Both the position numbers and the translations under genes were made by a program. Shown here piece after piece: positions 12,907 to 24,359 of a DNA stretch of 64,000 nucleotides. The notes below the pieces were generated by a model, which saw only the letters and a program-made list of their open reading frames with translations, was not told the DNA's origin and did not search any database. The DNA comes from Berberis thunbergii (taxonomy: Eukaryota; Streptophyta; Magnoliopsida; Ranunculales; Berberidaceae), in the NCBI GenBank assembly GCA_003290165.1, contig QNQO01000651.1, forward strand, positions 248,001 through 312,000, given 5' to 3'. Position 1 is the first letter of the stretch; every line of letters begins with the position of its first letter.

Positions 12907-12912
12907 AATAAA
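12907..12912 (+). promoter_or_regulatory. Candidate poly(A) signal AATAAA of the ALMT gene
   Basis: An AATAAA lies about 95 bases after the ALMT stop codon, with another A-rich AATAAA at 13010-13015. Plant poly(A) signals are loose, so this is suggestive only. Confidence 0.35.
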
Positions 12913-13293
12913 GTTGCTTCTTTAATTATCATTGTCTTACTATCTAGCACCTAGATAATCAAGCTCTGTATAGTGTATCTTCAATTAATTCAGTTTCATC
13001 ATCATTGTGAATAAAAAGGGTCAATGTTGATTGTTTATAATAATTACAGACTTTTATTTTTTTTGTTTTTTCAAACAAATTTCATGATTGTTTACAACAT
13101 AACTTAAAAAGAACGAAGAAAAACATCTAGGAACTAGAAAGACATCCAATACATTGTTCCACTCAAGTCCTAACCCACAACCTTCCTGCTTTGATATGCA
13201 AACAAGCCAAAGCAAATTTTATACTCTATAATAGATGCGATACAGAGTTCACCATGACTTCATTAGTTCGTAAGCTTCCTCTGCTTTCTTCCA

Positions 13294-13527
13294 CTAACGA
13301 CTACATGCAGTCACGAACAACCCATCATATACTTTCTCAACAAAGCGGAAATAAGCATTCCTCCAAGATGGGTTAAGAAGCAGAGTGCCAAATATTATCC
13401 AGCATACTACAACATAGCCCATTGCCATGAGAGTATAAAACCATGGAATCTCTTATACACATGGAATCTCTTATACCACAGAGCTCCCGAGTTCCATAAC
13501 TGGACGCATCAAAGCTCTAGAGGTGAG
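13294..13527 (-). pseudogene. LRR receptor-like protein, C-terminal piece (membrane anchor)
   Basis: Read on the - strand from 13527, the sequence gives SFDASSYGTRELCG, the cap that follows the last LRR in plant receptor-like proteins. Further on comes a membrane segment, WFYTLMAMGYVVVCWIIFGT, followed by a short basic cytosolic tail ending with a stop at 13294-13296. There is no kinase domain, so this is the RLP type. A stop replaces a codon just before SFDASS. A duplicated segment around 13440-13480 (two copies of AGAGATTCCATG on the - strand) disturbs the juxtamembrane reading frame. The piece joins 20145-20264 across copia element 1. Receptor-like proteins act at the plasma membrane in defence or development; this copy cannot be functional. 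Confidence 0.8.
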
Positions 13528-13984
13528 TGTTGGACAAATCCAATAATGTGGGCACACATATGTCATATAATGTGTATTGCTATCTTAAAATGTAGTCCAT
13601 CTAATATGAGATCTAATAGGGGTGTTGGACTATAAGGTATTAATAAATAACATAGTGTAAATAAGGATGTCATTTCTAATTCAATGAAGGGCAAAATTGA
13701 AAATTTACAGCCCGTAAGTTGAAGGGTTATGACTTATGGGCATTATAAATATGGATGGGTCGCCGATTGAGCGTATGTGTAAAACAGAAAAAACTTTGGC
13801 ATTGTCTTCTGTATCCTCTCAACAAATAATCTAAAGGAAACGCTTGAATCAATCGGAAGATCTAAACAATCCAAACTCATCACAATCAAAAGGGAAATCG
13901 CTATGGATCAATCGGGTATGTTTCTATTCTTCTTGTTTCCATTGAAACAACTAGAGTCTTTTTTTTTAAAGTTTAAATACAACA
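13528..13984 (+). repeat. 5' LTR of copia element 1
   Basis: 457-bp LTR, TG...CA, followed two bases later by the primer-binding site. It is nearly the same as 19692-20144. A TATA-like ATTATAAATATGG lies at about 13742-13754, the likely core promoter. Confidence 0.93.
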
Positions 13985-13986
13985 AT

Positions 13987-13998
13987 TGGTATCAGAGC
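13987..13998 (+). other. Primer-binding site, copia element 1
   Basis: TGGTATCAGAGC, complementary to the 3' end of plant initiator tRNA-Met, directly after the 5' LTR. This is the usual copia arrangement. Confidence 0.9.
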
Positions 13999-15245
13999 AA
14001 TCTCCTGTTGATTCCATGTGAAATTATAAAGAGGAAAAAGTTTTCATTATTTTGTTTGAATGCGATTATTTCGATTATATTGTTACACTATTCACTGCTA
14101 CAGTAATTCCGCTATAACAGTGATTTTGCGTGTACAGTGATTCTCCAATTTATATAAGAACTCTATATTGATTCATGTTCAACCAACAATAATCATTATG
14201 GGTATGCATTGTTACAGTGATATGCATTGTTTGCACAGTGATATGCACTGTTCTGAATAGTGATATGGATGTTATAATCATGCGATTCATTGAATGAAAT
14301 AGTGATATGCTTGCTTACAATTGACTGTTATGAATAGTGATATAGATTACAATTTGGTGTACTATACAGTGAAATAGATGTTAAATAAATAAATTTTAAA
14401 AAAAATGATTCCCTGTTCACCATTGACTGTGACTGTTCGCCGTGACTGTTCATTGTTGACCGTGACTGTTCGCTGTTGGGCCTGGTGACTGTTCACTATT
14501 GGCCCTGATGTTGTTGTTAGGGCCTGTTGGTAAATATTATTTTGATTGTTGAGCTTGTTAGTTAATTTTGTATTGACTGTTGGGCCTGTAAGTACAGTTT
14601 ATTTTAACTATTGGGCTTGTGAGTCAATTTTGCATTGACTGTTGAGCCTGTAAGTAAATTTTGCTTTGTTGTTGGGCCTGTTAGTAAATGTTGTTTTATC
14701 CCGTTTTATTGGGACCTATTTAATTTTGGCTACAAGCAATTAGACCCATGTTTTAATTGTATTAAGGTGATAAGTTAGTTAATACTCCAAATTTATACAT
14801 ATATTATAATTTTGGTTTCATGTGTCACTATTGTGTTCCTTATTTAAAATTTACACAATTTATCTAATAGGTTGCCAAAGCAACCACTGTTAGGAAAATT
14901 GGTTGATTTTAAATAAGTGAGCATGCTACATCCATGTGAAACAATCGGCCCAAAGGAAGATTGTTTTGACCGAATAATCTCTAGTCTTAAATATGTGATA
15001 AAGTTTACTTTACCATGCTTTTACTATGTCAGTCCAAATAAATACATAATATTAGGTCGGTTTCGTTGTGTATGAAGAGTATCACTTATAGATTGATATT
15101 TCTGTCCAAAGACTAAATAACAATGATGTGCTAGGTATCTTGATATGGGTTTTTTTATTTACCTATTGTATGAATTTAAAAGTTTATGCAATTGAATAAT
15201 GATGTGAATATGTTATTTATGTAATTTATTCTCTGTACAGCTACT
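13999..15245 (+). repeat. 5' untranslated region of copia element 1, with degenerate tandem repeats
   Basis: About 1.2 kb without coding potential. Between about 14090 and 14360 the phrase ACAGTGATATGCA recurs in degenerate form. Between about 14420 and 14700 units of 40-50 bp repeat GACTGTT...TGTTGGGCCTG. Element 2 has the same kind of array in mirror orientation at about 27950-28250, so the array belongs to the family. Confidence 0.7.
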
Positions 15246-16035
15246 ATGTCTGCTACTAGTATATCTGCTGGTGTAAATAATATTATCATGCTTAATGGGA
15301 CAAACTTCAAGGACTGGAAAGAGAACGTGTTAATCGTTCTTGGATGTATGGATCTGGACCTTGCCTTAAGGATTGAGCAACCCGCTCCTCTTACAGATGC
15401 AAGTACTCCTGATGCCAGGAAATACTTTGAAAAGTGGGAACGCTCCAATCACATGAGTCTCATGCTCATCAAGCGAGGTATTCCAGAAGCCTTTAGGGGT
15501 GCAATATCCGTAGGGGTGACCAATGCCAGTGAGTTCCTTACTAAACTTGAAAAAGCGTTTTGCTAAAAACGATAAGGCTGAAACAATCACGCTTTTATCT
15601 AGCTTGATTTCATTTAAGTACAAAGGCAAAGGGAACATTAGAGAGTACATCATGGAGATGTCTCATCTTGCTTCAAAACTTAAAGCACTGAAGCTTGAGT
15701 TGTCTGAGGACTTACTCGTGCATCTAGTTTTGATATCACTTCCTCCACAGTACAGTCAGTTTAAGGTCAGTTACAACTGTCAGAAGGAGAAATGGACTCT
15801 TAATGAGCTCATTTCATACTGTGTGCAAGAGGAAGACAGGTTGAAGCAAGACAGAACGGAAAATGCTCATTTTGCAAGCACCTCTAAAGATAAGGGCACA
15901 AAACGAAAGAAGGATAATGAAGCTGCTAAGGGTCCAGCACAAAAGAAACATAAAAGCAATGAGGGTTGTTTCTTTTGTAAGAAACCTGGACATGTAAAGA
16001 AGGAATGTACCAAGTATCACGCATGGCGTGCATAA
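15246..16035 (+). pseudogene. gag: Copia element 1 gag
   Basis: Begins MSATSISAGVNN and LNGTNFKDWKENV, the N-terminal part of a copia Gag. The body has the UBN2-like helical region (IREYIMEMSHLASKLKAL). The CCHC zinc knuckle GCFFCKKPGHVKKEC is near 15965-16010. An extra base near 15551 shifts the frame within LEK...FAKND, splitting the gene into 15246-15566 and 15523-16035. A stop follows the zinc knuckle at 16033-16035, where element 2 reads on. Gag would form the particle that packages element RNA. Confidence 0.85.
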
Positions 16036-16041
16036 AAGGGT

Positions 16042-17408
16042 ATGTTTCCTGCTTTGGTCTGTTCTGAGGTTAACTTAGCTTCAGTACCTAGAAACACTTG
16101 GTGGTTAGATTTCGGTGCTACTACTCACATAAGTGTTTCTATGCAGGGTTGTTTGAGATACCGAAAGCCAAATGATGCTGAAAGACGCATCTTCGTGGGC
16201 GATGGAAAATCGGTAGAAGTGGAAGCAATAGGAAACTTTAGGTTACTCTTAGGAGCTGGTTGTTATTTGGAACTGAAAGACACTTTTGTAGTACCGTGAT
16301 TTAGACGAAATTTGGTTTCTATTTCCTTGTTGGAAAAATTTGGATATTGTTGTTCATTTGGAAATAATCAATTTAGTCTTTCATTAAATTCCAATATTAT
16401 TGGTACTGGTTCATTAAGCACATTTGATAACCCATATCTTCTTGACACTATTGCTTCATATAATGAAACCTTGCATGTGGAATCACGTGGTACTAAGCGT
16501 AAACTAAATGAAGAAAATTCATCAAAACTGTGGCACAAACGTTTAGGACATATCTCGAAAATGAGAATGGAGAGACTTGTGTCAGATTGCATAATAGATT
16601 ATCTTGATTTTTCAGACTTTGATGTCTGTATTGAGTGTATCAAGGGAAAACAGACCAAACAAAAGAGTTAGAATATTTTGGTGCAAACAAAACTTCAGAC
16701 GTCTTAGAATTGATTCACACAGATATTTGTGGACCATTCCCTTCGGCTTCTTGGAATGGTCAACAATATTTTATATCATTCATAGACGATTACTCACGCT
16801 ATGGGTACTTTTATCTCATTCATGAGAAATTTGAGTCACTGGACATGTTCAAAGCTTTCAAAGCTGAGGTTGAGAACCAACTCAACAAACGAATTAAAAG
16901 TGTCAGGTCTGACTGTGGTGGTGAGTATTACGGCAGATATGACGGTTCCGGTGAACAACATCCAGGACCATTTGCTAAATTCCTAGATGAATGTGGAATC
17001 GCCCCACAGTACACCATGTCAGGATCACCTAGCATGAATGGTGTAGCTGAAAGATGAAACCTAACTCTTAAGGACATGGTAAGGAGTATGATCAGTCTTC
17101 TACCTTACCTGAATCACTCTGGGAAGAAGCACTAAAGACTGCAGCTTACATCCTTAATAGAATACCAACTAAAGCAGCTGCCAAAACACCTTATGAACTT
17201 TGGACAGGCAGAAGACATAGTCTAAAGCATTTTCACATTTGGGGATGTCCAGCTGAAGCAAGGCCTTATCGGCCGAATGAAAAGAAATTGGACTCCAAAA
17301 CAGTGAGCAACTACTTTATTGGCTACTCTGAGCGATCAAGGGGCTACAAGTTCTATAATCCCACTATTAAGTCCATTTTTGAAACGGGGACAACAACGTT
17401 TTTTTAGG
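16042..17408 (+). pseudogene. pol: Copia element 1 protease, GAG-pre-integrase and integrase
   Basis: The protease motif reads WWLDFGATTHIS at about 16099-16134; the family motif is D-S/T-G, so the residue after the catalytic Asp is replaced by Phe. The GAG-pre-integrase zinc region (LWHKRLGH...CIECIKGKQ) is at 16530-16660. The integrase core has [28 protein letters not shown] and [10 protein letters not shown]. Stops or shifts lie near 16297, 16669, 17055 and 17090-17110, so no full polyprotein can be made. Confidence 0.85.
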
Positions 17409-17418
17409 ATGTCGAGTT

Positions 17419-19308
17419 TTGGGGAGAAATAAGGTAAGAGACATTATCTTTGAGGAGGAATCAATTTTGACTCCTACTACTGTTGTTGACAATGTACATG
17501 TTCCAATACCTGTCATTGATCAAGAAACAGATCTGGAACCTCAACAGGACAATGTTGAACTACTCTCTGCTCCAATTAAAGTAAATATTCCAGCAGAACA
17601 AACTCAACAACCTCAATATCAAATGCCATTAAAGAGATCCACGAGAGAAAAGAGAAGAGCTATTCCGGATGATTATATGGTCTTTCTCGAAGAACATGAG
17701 GAAAATGATGGATTGGTGGAAAATGATCCAATCAACTTCAATCAAACCATACAGGATTCTAACTCTCAAAAGTGGATAGATGCTATGAATGAGGAGTACA
17801 AGTCTATGCAAGACAATCAAGTTTGGGATTTTGTCCCATTACCTGAAAATACAAAGCCTATTGGTTGTAAATGGACATTCAAAACCAAAAAGGACTCAAA
17901 AGGTAATGTGGAAAGATATAAAACTCGTCTTGTAGCTAAAGGCTTCACTCAAAAGGAAGGCATCGACTATAAAGAGACTTTCTCTCCGGTGTCAAAGAAA
18001 GACTCATTTAGGACAATCATGGCTCTTGTTGAACATTTTGCCCTTGAGTTGCATCAGATGGATGTTAAAACAACGTTTCTTAATGGCGACATTGATGAAA
18101 CAATTTATATGGTGCAACCAGAAAACTTTGTGTCTGGAGACCCAAAGAATATGGTTTGCAGACTAAAGAAATTCATCTATGGGCTCAAGCAAGCTTCCCA
18201 TCAATGGTACTACAAATTTCATCTAGTATTTGTCTCGTTTGGTTTTGAGAAAAATGTTGTTGATAATTATGTGTATCATAAGTTCAGTGGGAGTAAGCAT
18301 ATCTTCTTGGTTTTGTATGTTGATGACATATTGCTTGCCACTAATAATATAGACATGTTGCATGAAACCAACAGATTTCTATCAAATAAATTTGAAATGA
18401 AAGATCTTGGTAAAACTTATTTTGTCTTAGGGGTTCAGATATACCGGGATCATTTTCGGGGTATTCTTGGATTATCACAAAAGGGCTATATAGAAAAAGT
18501 GTTTAAAAGGTTTGGCATGCAAGATTCTAAACCAACAGATACCCCTATATCTAAAGGAGACAAATTCAGTCTTAAACAATGTCCTAGGAATAAACTTGAA
18601 GTTGTAGAGATGCAAAAGATCTCCTATGCATCTGCTGTTGAGAGTCTTATGTATGCTCAGGTATGTACACATTCAGACATAGCATTCATTGTTGGAATGC
18701 TTGGCAGATATTTGGATAACCCTGGGATGAGTCACTGGAAAGCAGCTAAACGGGTTATGAGATATTTACAGAAAACTAAGGATTACATACTCACATACAA
18801 GAGATCAGATCAGATGGAGATCATAGGGTATGCTGATTCTAATTTTGTTGGATGCCAAGATAGTAGAAAATCTACATCAGGCTACATTTATTTGTTAGCT
18901 GGAGGAGCTATTTCTTGGAGAAGTGTTAAACAGACACTCATAGCTTCTTCCACCATGAAAGAAGAATATGTGGCGTCTTTTGAGGCCTCCAACCATATAT
19001 TATGGCTGCGTTATTTTGTCACTGGGCTGCGCATTTTGAATGACATAGAAAGACCACTAAAGTTATATTGTGACAATAAGTCAGCAATTTTATATGCCAA
19101 CAACAACAGGAGCTCGTCTAGGTCAAATCATATTGACATAAAGTTCCTAGTTGTGAAGGAGAGAGTAGAGAATAAACAGATTTTCATAGAGCATATTGGG
19201 ACACACTCCATGATTGCGGATCCGCTTACTAAGGGATTACCACCCAATGTTTTTCATGAGCACACCGCTCATATGGGTGTTATGTCATATGAGGATATCA
19301 TGGTTTAG
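17419..19308 (+). CDS. pol: Copia element 1 reverse transcriptase-RNase H, open frame
   Basis: A 629-residue open frame with the copia RT from about residue 110 (WDFVPLPENTKPIGCKW) through KARLVAKGF-like sequence. The catalytic YVDDILLATNN starts at about residue 300. RNase H starts near residue 470 (GYADSNFVG), with SSTMKEEYVA, YCDNKSAI and SNHIDIK. Element 2 has SSTMEAEYVA at the matching place, so the usually acidic residue after STM is Lys here. Upstream the pol frame is broken, so this ORF is a fragment of the polyprotein. RT copies element RNA to DNA inside the particle. Confidence 0.88.
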   Translation: MGRNKVRDIIFEEESILTPTTVVDNVHVPIPVIDQETDLEPQQDNVELLSAPIKVNIPAEQTQQPQYQMPLKRSTREKRRAIPDDYMVFLEEHEENDGLVENDPINFNQTIQDSNSQKWIDAMNEEYKSMQDNQVWDFVPLPENTKPIGCKWTFKTKKDSKGNVERYKTRLVAKGFTQKEGIDYKETFSPVSKKDSFRTIMALVEHFALELHQMDVKTTFLNGDIDETIYMVQPENFVSGDPKNMVCRLKKFIYGLKQASHQWYYKFHLVFVSFGFEKNVVDNYVYHKFSGSKHIFLVLYVDDILLATNNIDMLHETNRFLSNKFEMKDLGKTYFVLGVQIYRDHFRGILGLSQKGYIEKVFKRFGMQDSKPTDTPISKGDKFSLKQCPRNKLEVVEMQKISYASAVESLMYAQVCTHSDIAFIVGMLGRYLDNPGMSHWKAAKRVMRYLQKTKDYILTYKRSDQMEIIGYADSNFVGCQDSRKSTSGYIYLLAGGAISWRSVKQTLIASSTMKEEYVASFEASNHILWLRYFVTGLRILNDIERPLKLYCDNKSAILYANNNRSSSRSNHIDIKFLVVKERVENKQIFIEHIGTHSMIADPLTKGLPPNVFHEHTAHMGVMSYEDIMV

Positions 19309-19691
19309 TGGGAGTTTTACTGTTTTATGATGGATTTTTTGGGACACATTGGTGTTTTTAGTATGTTCTGCAGAAATAAAGTCTTCAGTCAATTGTCTGT
19401 TTATTATATGTTTGATCTCATTAAATATTAAAGTTGGACCGGTTGGAAATAGACATGTTTGGATCACATCACATGTAATTTCCATGCTCTATATCAATGT
19501 TTGATTTATGTCACTTGATTATATTGGTATATGTGACTATTGATGGATTTCGTTACGCTAAATCGCTTTAATCCTATATCAGTATAGTCAATGGACGAGA
19601 TTGTTTCGGAATACCTTTACTTGTGATAGCAAGTTTTGAGCTCATAAGGTTATACACATTAAAGGTAACATATATGGCCCAAGTGAAAGAT
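19309..19691 (+). other. 3' untranslated region of copia element 1
   Basis: Non-coding sequence between the RNase H stop and the 3' LTR. It ends in a short purine tract (AAGTGAAAGA, 19681-19690) next to the LTR, the likely polypurine primer for plus-strand synthesis. Confidence 0.6.
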
Positions 19692-20144
19692 TGTTGGACA
19701 AATCCAATAATGTGAGCACACATGTGTCATATAATGTGTATTGCTATCTTAAAGTGTAGTCCATCTAATATCTAATAAGGGTGTTGGACTATAAGGTATT
19801 AATAAATAACATGGTGTAAATAAGGATGTAATTTCTAATTCAATGAGGGGCAGAATTGAAAATTCGCAGCCCATAAGTTGAAGGGTTATGACTTATGGGC
19901 ATTATAAATATGGATGGGTCCCCGAATGAGCGTATGAGTAAAACAGAAAAAACTTTGGCATTGTTTTCTGTATCCTCTCAACGGAGAATCTAAAGGAAAC
20001 GCTTGAATCAATCAGAAGATCTAAACAATCCAAACTCATCACAATCAAAAGGGAAATCGCTATGGATCAATCGGGTATGTTTCTATTCTTCTTGTTTCCA
20101 TTCAATCAACTAGAGTCTTAAGTTTTTTTAGTTTAAATACAACA
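19692..20144 (+). repeat. 3' LTR of copia element 1
   Basis: 453-bp copy of the 5' LTR, ending AATACAACA and followed by the target duplication GTGAG at 20145-20149. Confidence 0.93.
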
Positions 20145-20264
20145 GTGAGTTCCAAGATGAAGCTCAAATTTTCCAAACCCGCCGGAAGAGCACCCAAAAG
20201 ATGGTTTCTTGAGAAGTCGAGAGAATCTAAAAGACTCAAGTTACCAATGTTGCTAGGAATGTTT
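20145..20264 (-). pseudogene. LRR receptor-like protein, middle piece between the two copia elements
   Basis: On the - strand this reads IPSNIGNLSLLDSLDFSRN then HLLGALPAGLENLSF, two leucine-rich repeats of the plant extracellular type. It is continuous with 29820 across element 2 (the TGTTT duplication lies in the word before IPSN) and with 13527 across element 1. The join to the SFDASS cap lacks some residues usually seen there, so a small deletion is possible. Confidence 0.82.
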
Positions 20265-20672
20265 TGTTAATTTAGACCTAATAACATAAAACTCTAGTAG
20301 ATTCAATAGAGACAAAAGAAGAATAGAAGCATACCTTGATACATAGTGATTTCCCTTATCCAGTGATGAGCTGGATCTTCTGATTGATTCAAGCGTATAA
20401 CTTTAGAGTCTTTGTTGACAAGATACAGAAAAACAATTTCTTCACGCAACGCTCAATCGGGGACCAACCTCATATTTATAACGCTCGTAAGGTATAACTT
20501 ACGAGCTGTGAACATTGAATTAGAAATTACATCCTTATTTACACCATATTATTTAATAATACCTTATAGTCCAACACTCCTATTAGATCACATATTTGAT
20601 GGACTTCACTTTAAGATAGCAATACACATTGTATTACATATGTGTGCCCACATTATTGGATTTTTTCCAACA
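20265..20672 (-). repeat. 3' LTR of copia element 2
   Basis: 408 bp, starting TGTTAATTTAGACC and ending CCAACA on the + strand. It is shorter than the 5' LTR because short internal stretches are missing, for example the segment before the GAATTAGAAATT word. Confidence 0.9.
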
Positions 20673-21077
20673 ATCTCCTACTTGGGCCACATATGTTACC
20701 TTTAAATGTGTATAACCTTATGAGCTCCAAAATTTTCTATCACAAGTAAAGGTATTCCTAAACAATCTCGTCCATTGCCTATACTGATATAGGATTAAAG
20801 TGATTTTTTGTTACATTTAGCATAACTAAATCCATCAATAGTCACATATACCAATATAATCAATTGACATAGATCAAACATGGATGTAGAGCATGGAAAT
20901 TACATGTCATGTGATCCAAACATGTCTTTTTCCAACTAGTTCAACTTTAATATTTAATGAGATCAAACATATAATAAACAGACAATTGACCGAATACTTT
21001 ATTTATGCAGAAAATTAATACTAAATTACACCAATGTGTCCAAAAATTCATCATAGAACAACAACAAAAAACTCTCA
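20673..21077 (-). other. 3' untranslated region of copia element 2
   Basis: Mirror of element 1 19309-19691. The pyrimidine tract after the LTR (ATCTCCTACTTGGGCC) corresponds to the polypurine primer on the - strand. No coding sequence is seen. Confidence 0.6.
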
Positions 21078-22916
21078 CTAAACCATGATATCCTCATGTG
21101 ATCTAACACCCATATGAGTGGTGTTCTCATAAAAGACCTTGGGTGGTAATCCCTTTGTAAGCGGATCCGCAATCATGGAGTTTGTCCCAATATGCTCTAT
21201 GAAAATATGTTTATTCTCTATTTTTTCCTTCACAACCAGGAACTTTATGTCAATATGATTTGACCTAGACGAGCTCATGTTGTTGTTGGCATATAGAACA
21301 GCTGACTTATTGTCACAATATAACTTTAGCGGTTTTTTTATGTCATTCAAAATGCGCAGCCCATTGACAAAATAACGCAGCCATAATCTGTGGTTGGATG
21401 CCTCAAAACACGCCACATATTCTGCTTCCATGGTGGAAGAAGCTATGAATGTTTGCTTAGCACTCCTCCAGGAAATAGTTCCTCCAGCTAACAGATAAAT
21501 GTAGCATGATGTAGATTTCCTACTATCTTGGCATCCCGCAAAATTAGAATCAGAATACCCTATGATTTCCAACTGATCTGATCTCTTGTATGTGAGCATG
21601 TAATTCTTAGTTCTCTGTAAATATCTCATGACCCATTTAGCTGCTTTCCAGTGATCCATCCCGAGGTTATCCATATATCTGCCAAGCATTCCAACAATGC
21701 ATGCTATGTCTGGACATGTACATACTTGAGCATACTCCCAACAACTGATGCATAAGGGATCTTTTGCATCTCTACAACTTCAAGTTTATTCCTAGGGCAC
21801 TGTTTAAGACTGAATTTGTCTCCTTTAGATATAGGGGTGTCTCCTGGTTTACAATCTTGCATGCCAAACATTTTAAGCATTTTTTTTCTATATAGCCTTT
21901 TGTGATAATCCAAGAATACCTCGAAAACGATCTCAGTATATCTGAATCCCTAAGACAAAAGAAGTTTCACCAAGATCTTTCATTTCAAATTTCTTTGATA
22001 GAAATCTCTTGGTTTCGTGCAACATGTCTATATTATTAGTGGCAAGCAATATGTCGTCAACATATAAAACCAAGAAGATATGCTTACTCCCACTGAACTT
22101 ATGATACACACAATTATCAACAACATTTGTTTCAAAACCAAACGAGACAATTACTTGATGAAATTTGTAGTACCATTGACGGAAAGCTTGCTTGCGCCCA
22201 TAAATGGATTTCTTTAGTCTGCAAACCATATTCTTTAGGTCTCCGGTCACAAAGTTTTCCGGTTGCACCATATAAATTGTTTCATCAATGTCGCCATTGA
22301 GAAACGTTGTTTTAACATCCATCTGATATAACTCAAGGTCAAAGTGCACAGGTGCCATGATTGTCCTAAATGAGTCTTTCTTTGACACCGGAGAGAAAGT
22401 ATCTTTATAGTCGATGCCTTCCTTTTGAGTGAAGCCTTTAGCTACAAGACGAGCCTTATATTTTTCCATGTTACCTTTTGAGTCCCTCTTGATTTTGAAT
22501 ATCCATTTACAACCGATAGGCTTTGTATTTTTAGGTAATGGGACAAGATCCCAAAATTGATTGTCTTGCATAGACTTATATTCTTCATTCATAGCATTTA
22601 TCCACTTTTGAGAGTTAGAATCCTGCATGGCTTAATGGAAGTTGATTGGATCATTTTACACCAATCCATCATTTTCCTCATGTTCTTGGAGAAAGACCAT
22701 ATAATCATCCGGAATAGCACTTCTCTTTTCTCTCGTGGATCTCTTTAATGGCATTTGATCATGAGGTTGTTGAGTTTGTTCTTCTGGAATATTTACTTCA
22801 ATTTGAGCAGGGAGTTGTTCAACATTGTCCCGTTGAGGTTCGAGATCTGCTTCTTGATCAATGACAGATATTAGAACATGTACATTGTCAAAAACAGTAG
22901 TAGGAGTCGAAATCAA
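21078..22916 (-). pseudogene. pol: Copia element 2 reverse transcriptase-RNase H
   Basis: Three frames make up the region. 22916-22656 is the integrase-RT linker, ending MVFLQEHEENDGLV. 22628-21933 is RT with KPIGCKWIFK, QMDVKTTFLNGD and YVDDILLATNN. 21913-21078 is the RT end plus RNase H with GYSDSNFAG, SSTMEAEYVA and YCDNKSAV. Breaks lie near 22630-22655, 21914-21932 and 21690-21703. The acidic RNase H residue missing in element 1 is kept here. Confidence 0.87.
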
Positions 22917-22994
22917 TTCATCCTCAAAGACAATGTCTCTTACCTTATTTCTCCCCCTAAACTTGACATCCTCAAAAAACGTTGTTGTCCCCGT

Positions 22995-24300
22995 TTAAAA
23001 AATGGACTTAATAGTGGGATTATAGAACTTGTAGCCCTTTGATCGCTCAGAGTAGCCAATGAAGTAGCTGCTCACTGTTTTGGAGTCTAAATTCTTTTCA
23101 TTCGGGCAATAAGGCCTTGCTTCAGCTGGACATCCCCAAATGTGAAAATGCTTTAGACTAGGTTTTCTGTCTGTCCAAAGTTCATAAAGTGTTTTGGCAG
23201 TTGTTTTAGTTGGTACTCTATTAAGGATATAAGCTATTGTCTTTAGTGCTTCTCCCCAGAGTGATTCAGGTAAGGTAGACTGACTGATCATACTCCTTAC
23301 CATGTCCTTAAGAGTTTGGTTTTGTCTTTCAGCTACACCATTCATGCTAGGTGATCCCGGCATGGTGTACTGTGGGACGATTTCACAGTCCTCTAGGAAT
23401 TTAGCAAATGGTTTTGGACGTTGTTCACCTGAACCGTCATATCTGCCGTAATACTCACCACCACGGTCAGACCTGACACTCTTAATTCGTTTGTTGAGTT
23501 GGTTCGCAAATTCAGCTTTGAACATTTCCAGTGACTCAAATTTCTCATGAATGAGATATAGGTACCCATAACGTGAGTAATCGTCTATGAATGATATAAA
23601 ATATTGTTGACCATTCCAAGAAGCCAAAGGGAATGGTCCACAAATATCTGTGTGGATCAATTCTAAGACGTCTGAAGTTCTGTTTGTACCTAATCTCCTT
23701 TGTTTGGTCTGTTTTCCCTTGATGCACTCAATACAGACATCAAAGTTTGAAAAATCAAGAGAATCTAATATGCCATCTGACACAAGTCTCTCCATTCTCG
23801 TTTTCGAGATATGTCTTAAGTGTTTGTGCCATAGTTTTGATGAATTTTTTGTATTTAGCTTACGCTTAGTACCACATGATTCCACATGCATGGTTTCATT
23901 ATATGTTGCAATAGTGTCAAGAAGATATAGGTTATCAAATGCGCTTAATGAACCAGTACCAATAATATTGGAATTTAATGAAAGACTAAACTGATTATTT
24001 CCAAATGAACAACAATATCCAAATTTGTCCAATAAGGAAATAGAAACCAAATTCCGTCTAAATGACGGTACTACAAAAGTGTCTTTCAGTTCTAAATAAC
24101 AACCAGTTCCTAATAGTAACCTAAAGTTTCCTATTGCTTCCACTTCTACTGAATTTCCATCGCCCATGAAGATGCGTTTTTCAACATCATTTGGCTTTTG
24201 GTAGTTCAGACAACCTTGCATAGAAACACTTATGTGAGTAGTAGCACCGGAATCTAACCACCAAGTGTTTCTAGGTACTAAAGTAATTTAACCTCAGAAC
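22995..24300 (-). pseudogene. pol: Copia element 2 protease and integrase
   Basis: A 408-residue open frame (24221-22995) covers the end of the protease, the GAG-pre-integrase zinc region and the full integrase core: [37 protein letters not shown] and [19 protein letters not shown]. Just upstream the protease motif [12 protein letters not shown] is intact, unlike element 1. The link from gag to protease is broken near 24285. This is the best-preserved integrase of the family in the window. Confidence 0.88.
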
Positions 24301-24359
24301 AGACCAAAGTAAGAAACATACCCTTTTTAGCATACCATGCATGAAACTTGGTACATTCC

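Larger units (their letters stand above)
13528..20144 (+). mobile_element. Copia element 1 (Ty1/copia LTR retrotransposon)
   Basis: A 6.6-kb element with LTRs at 13528-13984 and 19692-20144, beginning TGTTGG and ending AACA. The 5-bp target duplication GTGAG lies at 13523-13527 and 20145-20149. A tRNA-iMet primer site is at 13987-13998. Internal order is gag, protease, integrase, RT, RNase H, which defines Ty1/copia. The LTRs differ by several substitutions and small indels, so the insertion is not new. Gag, protease and integrase are broken, but RT-RNase H is one open frame. It sits in the LRR gene in the opposite orientation to that gene. Element 2 (20265-29819) is the same family, inverted. 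Confidence 0.95.
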
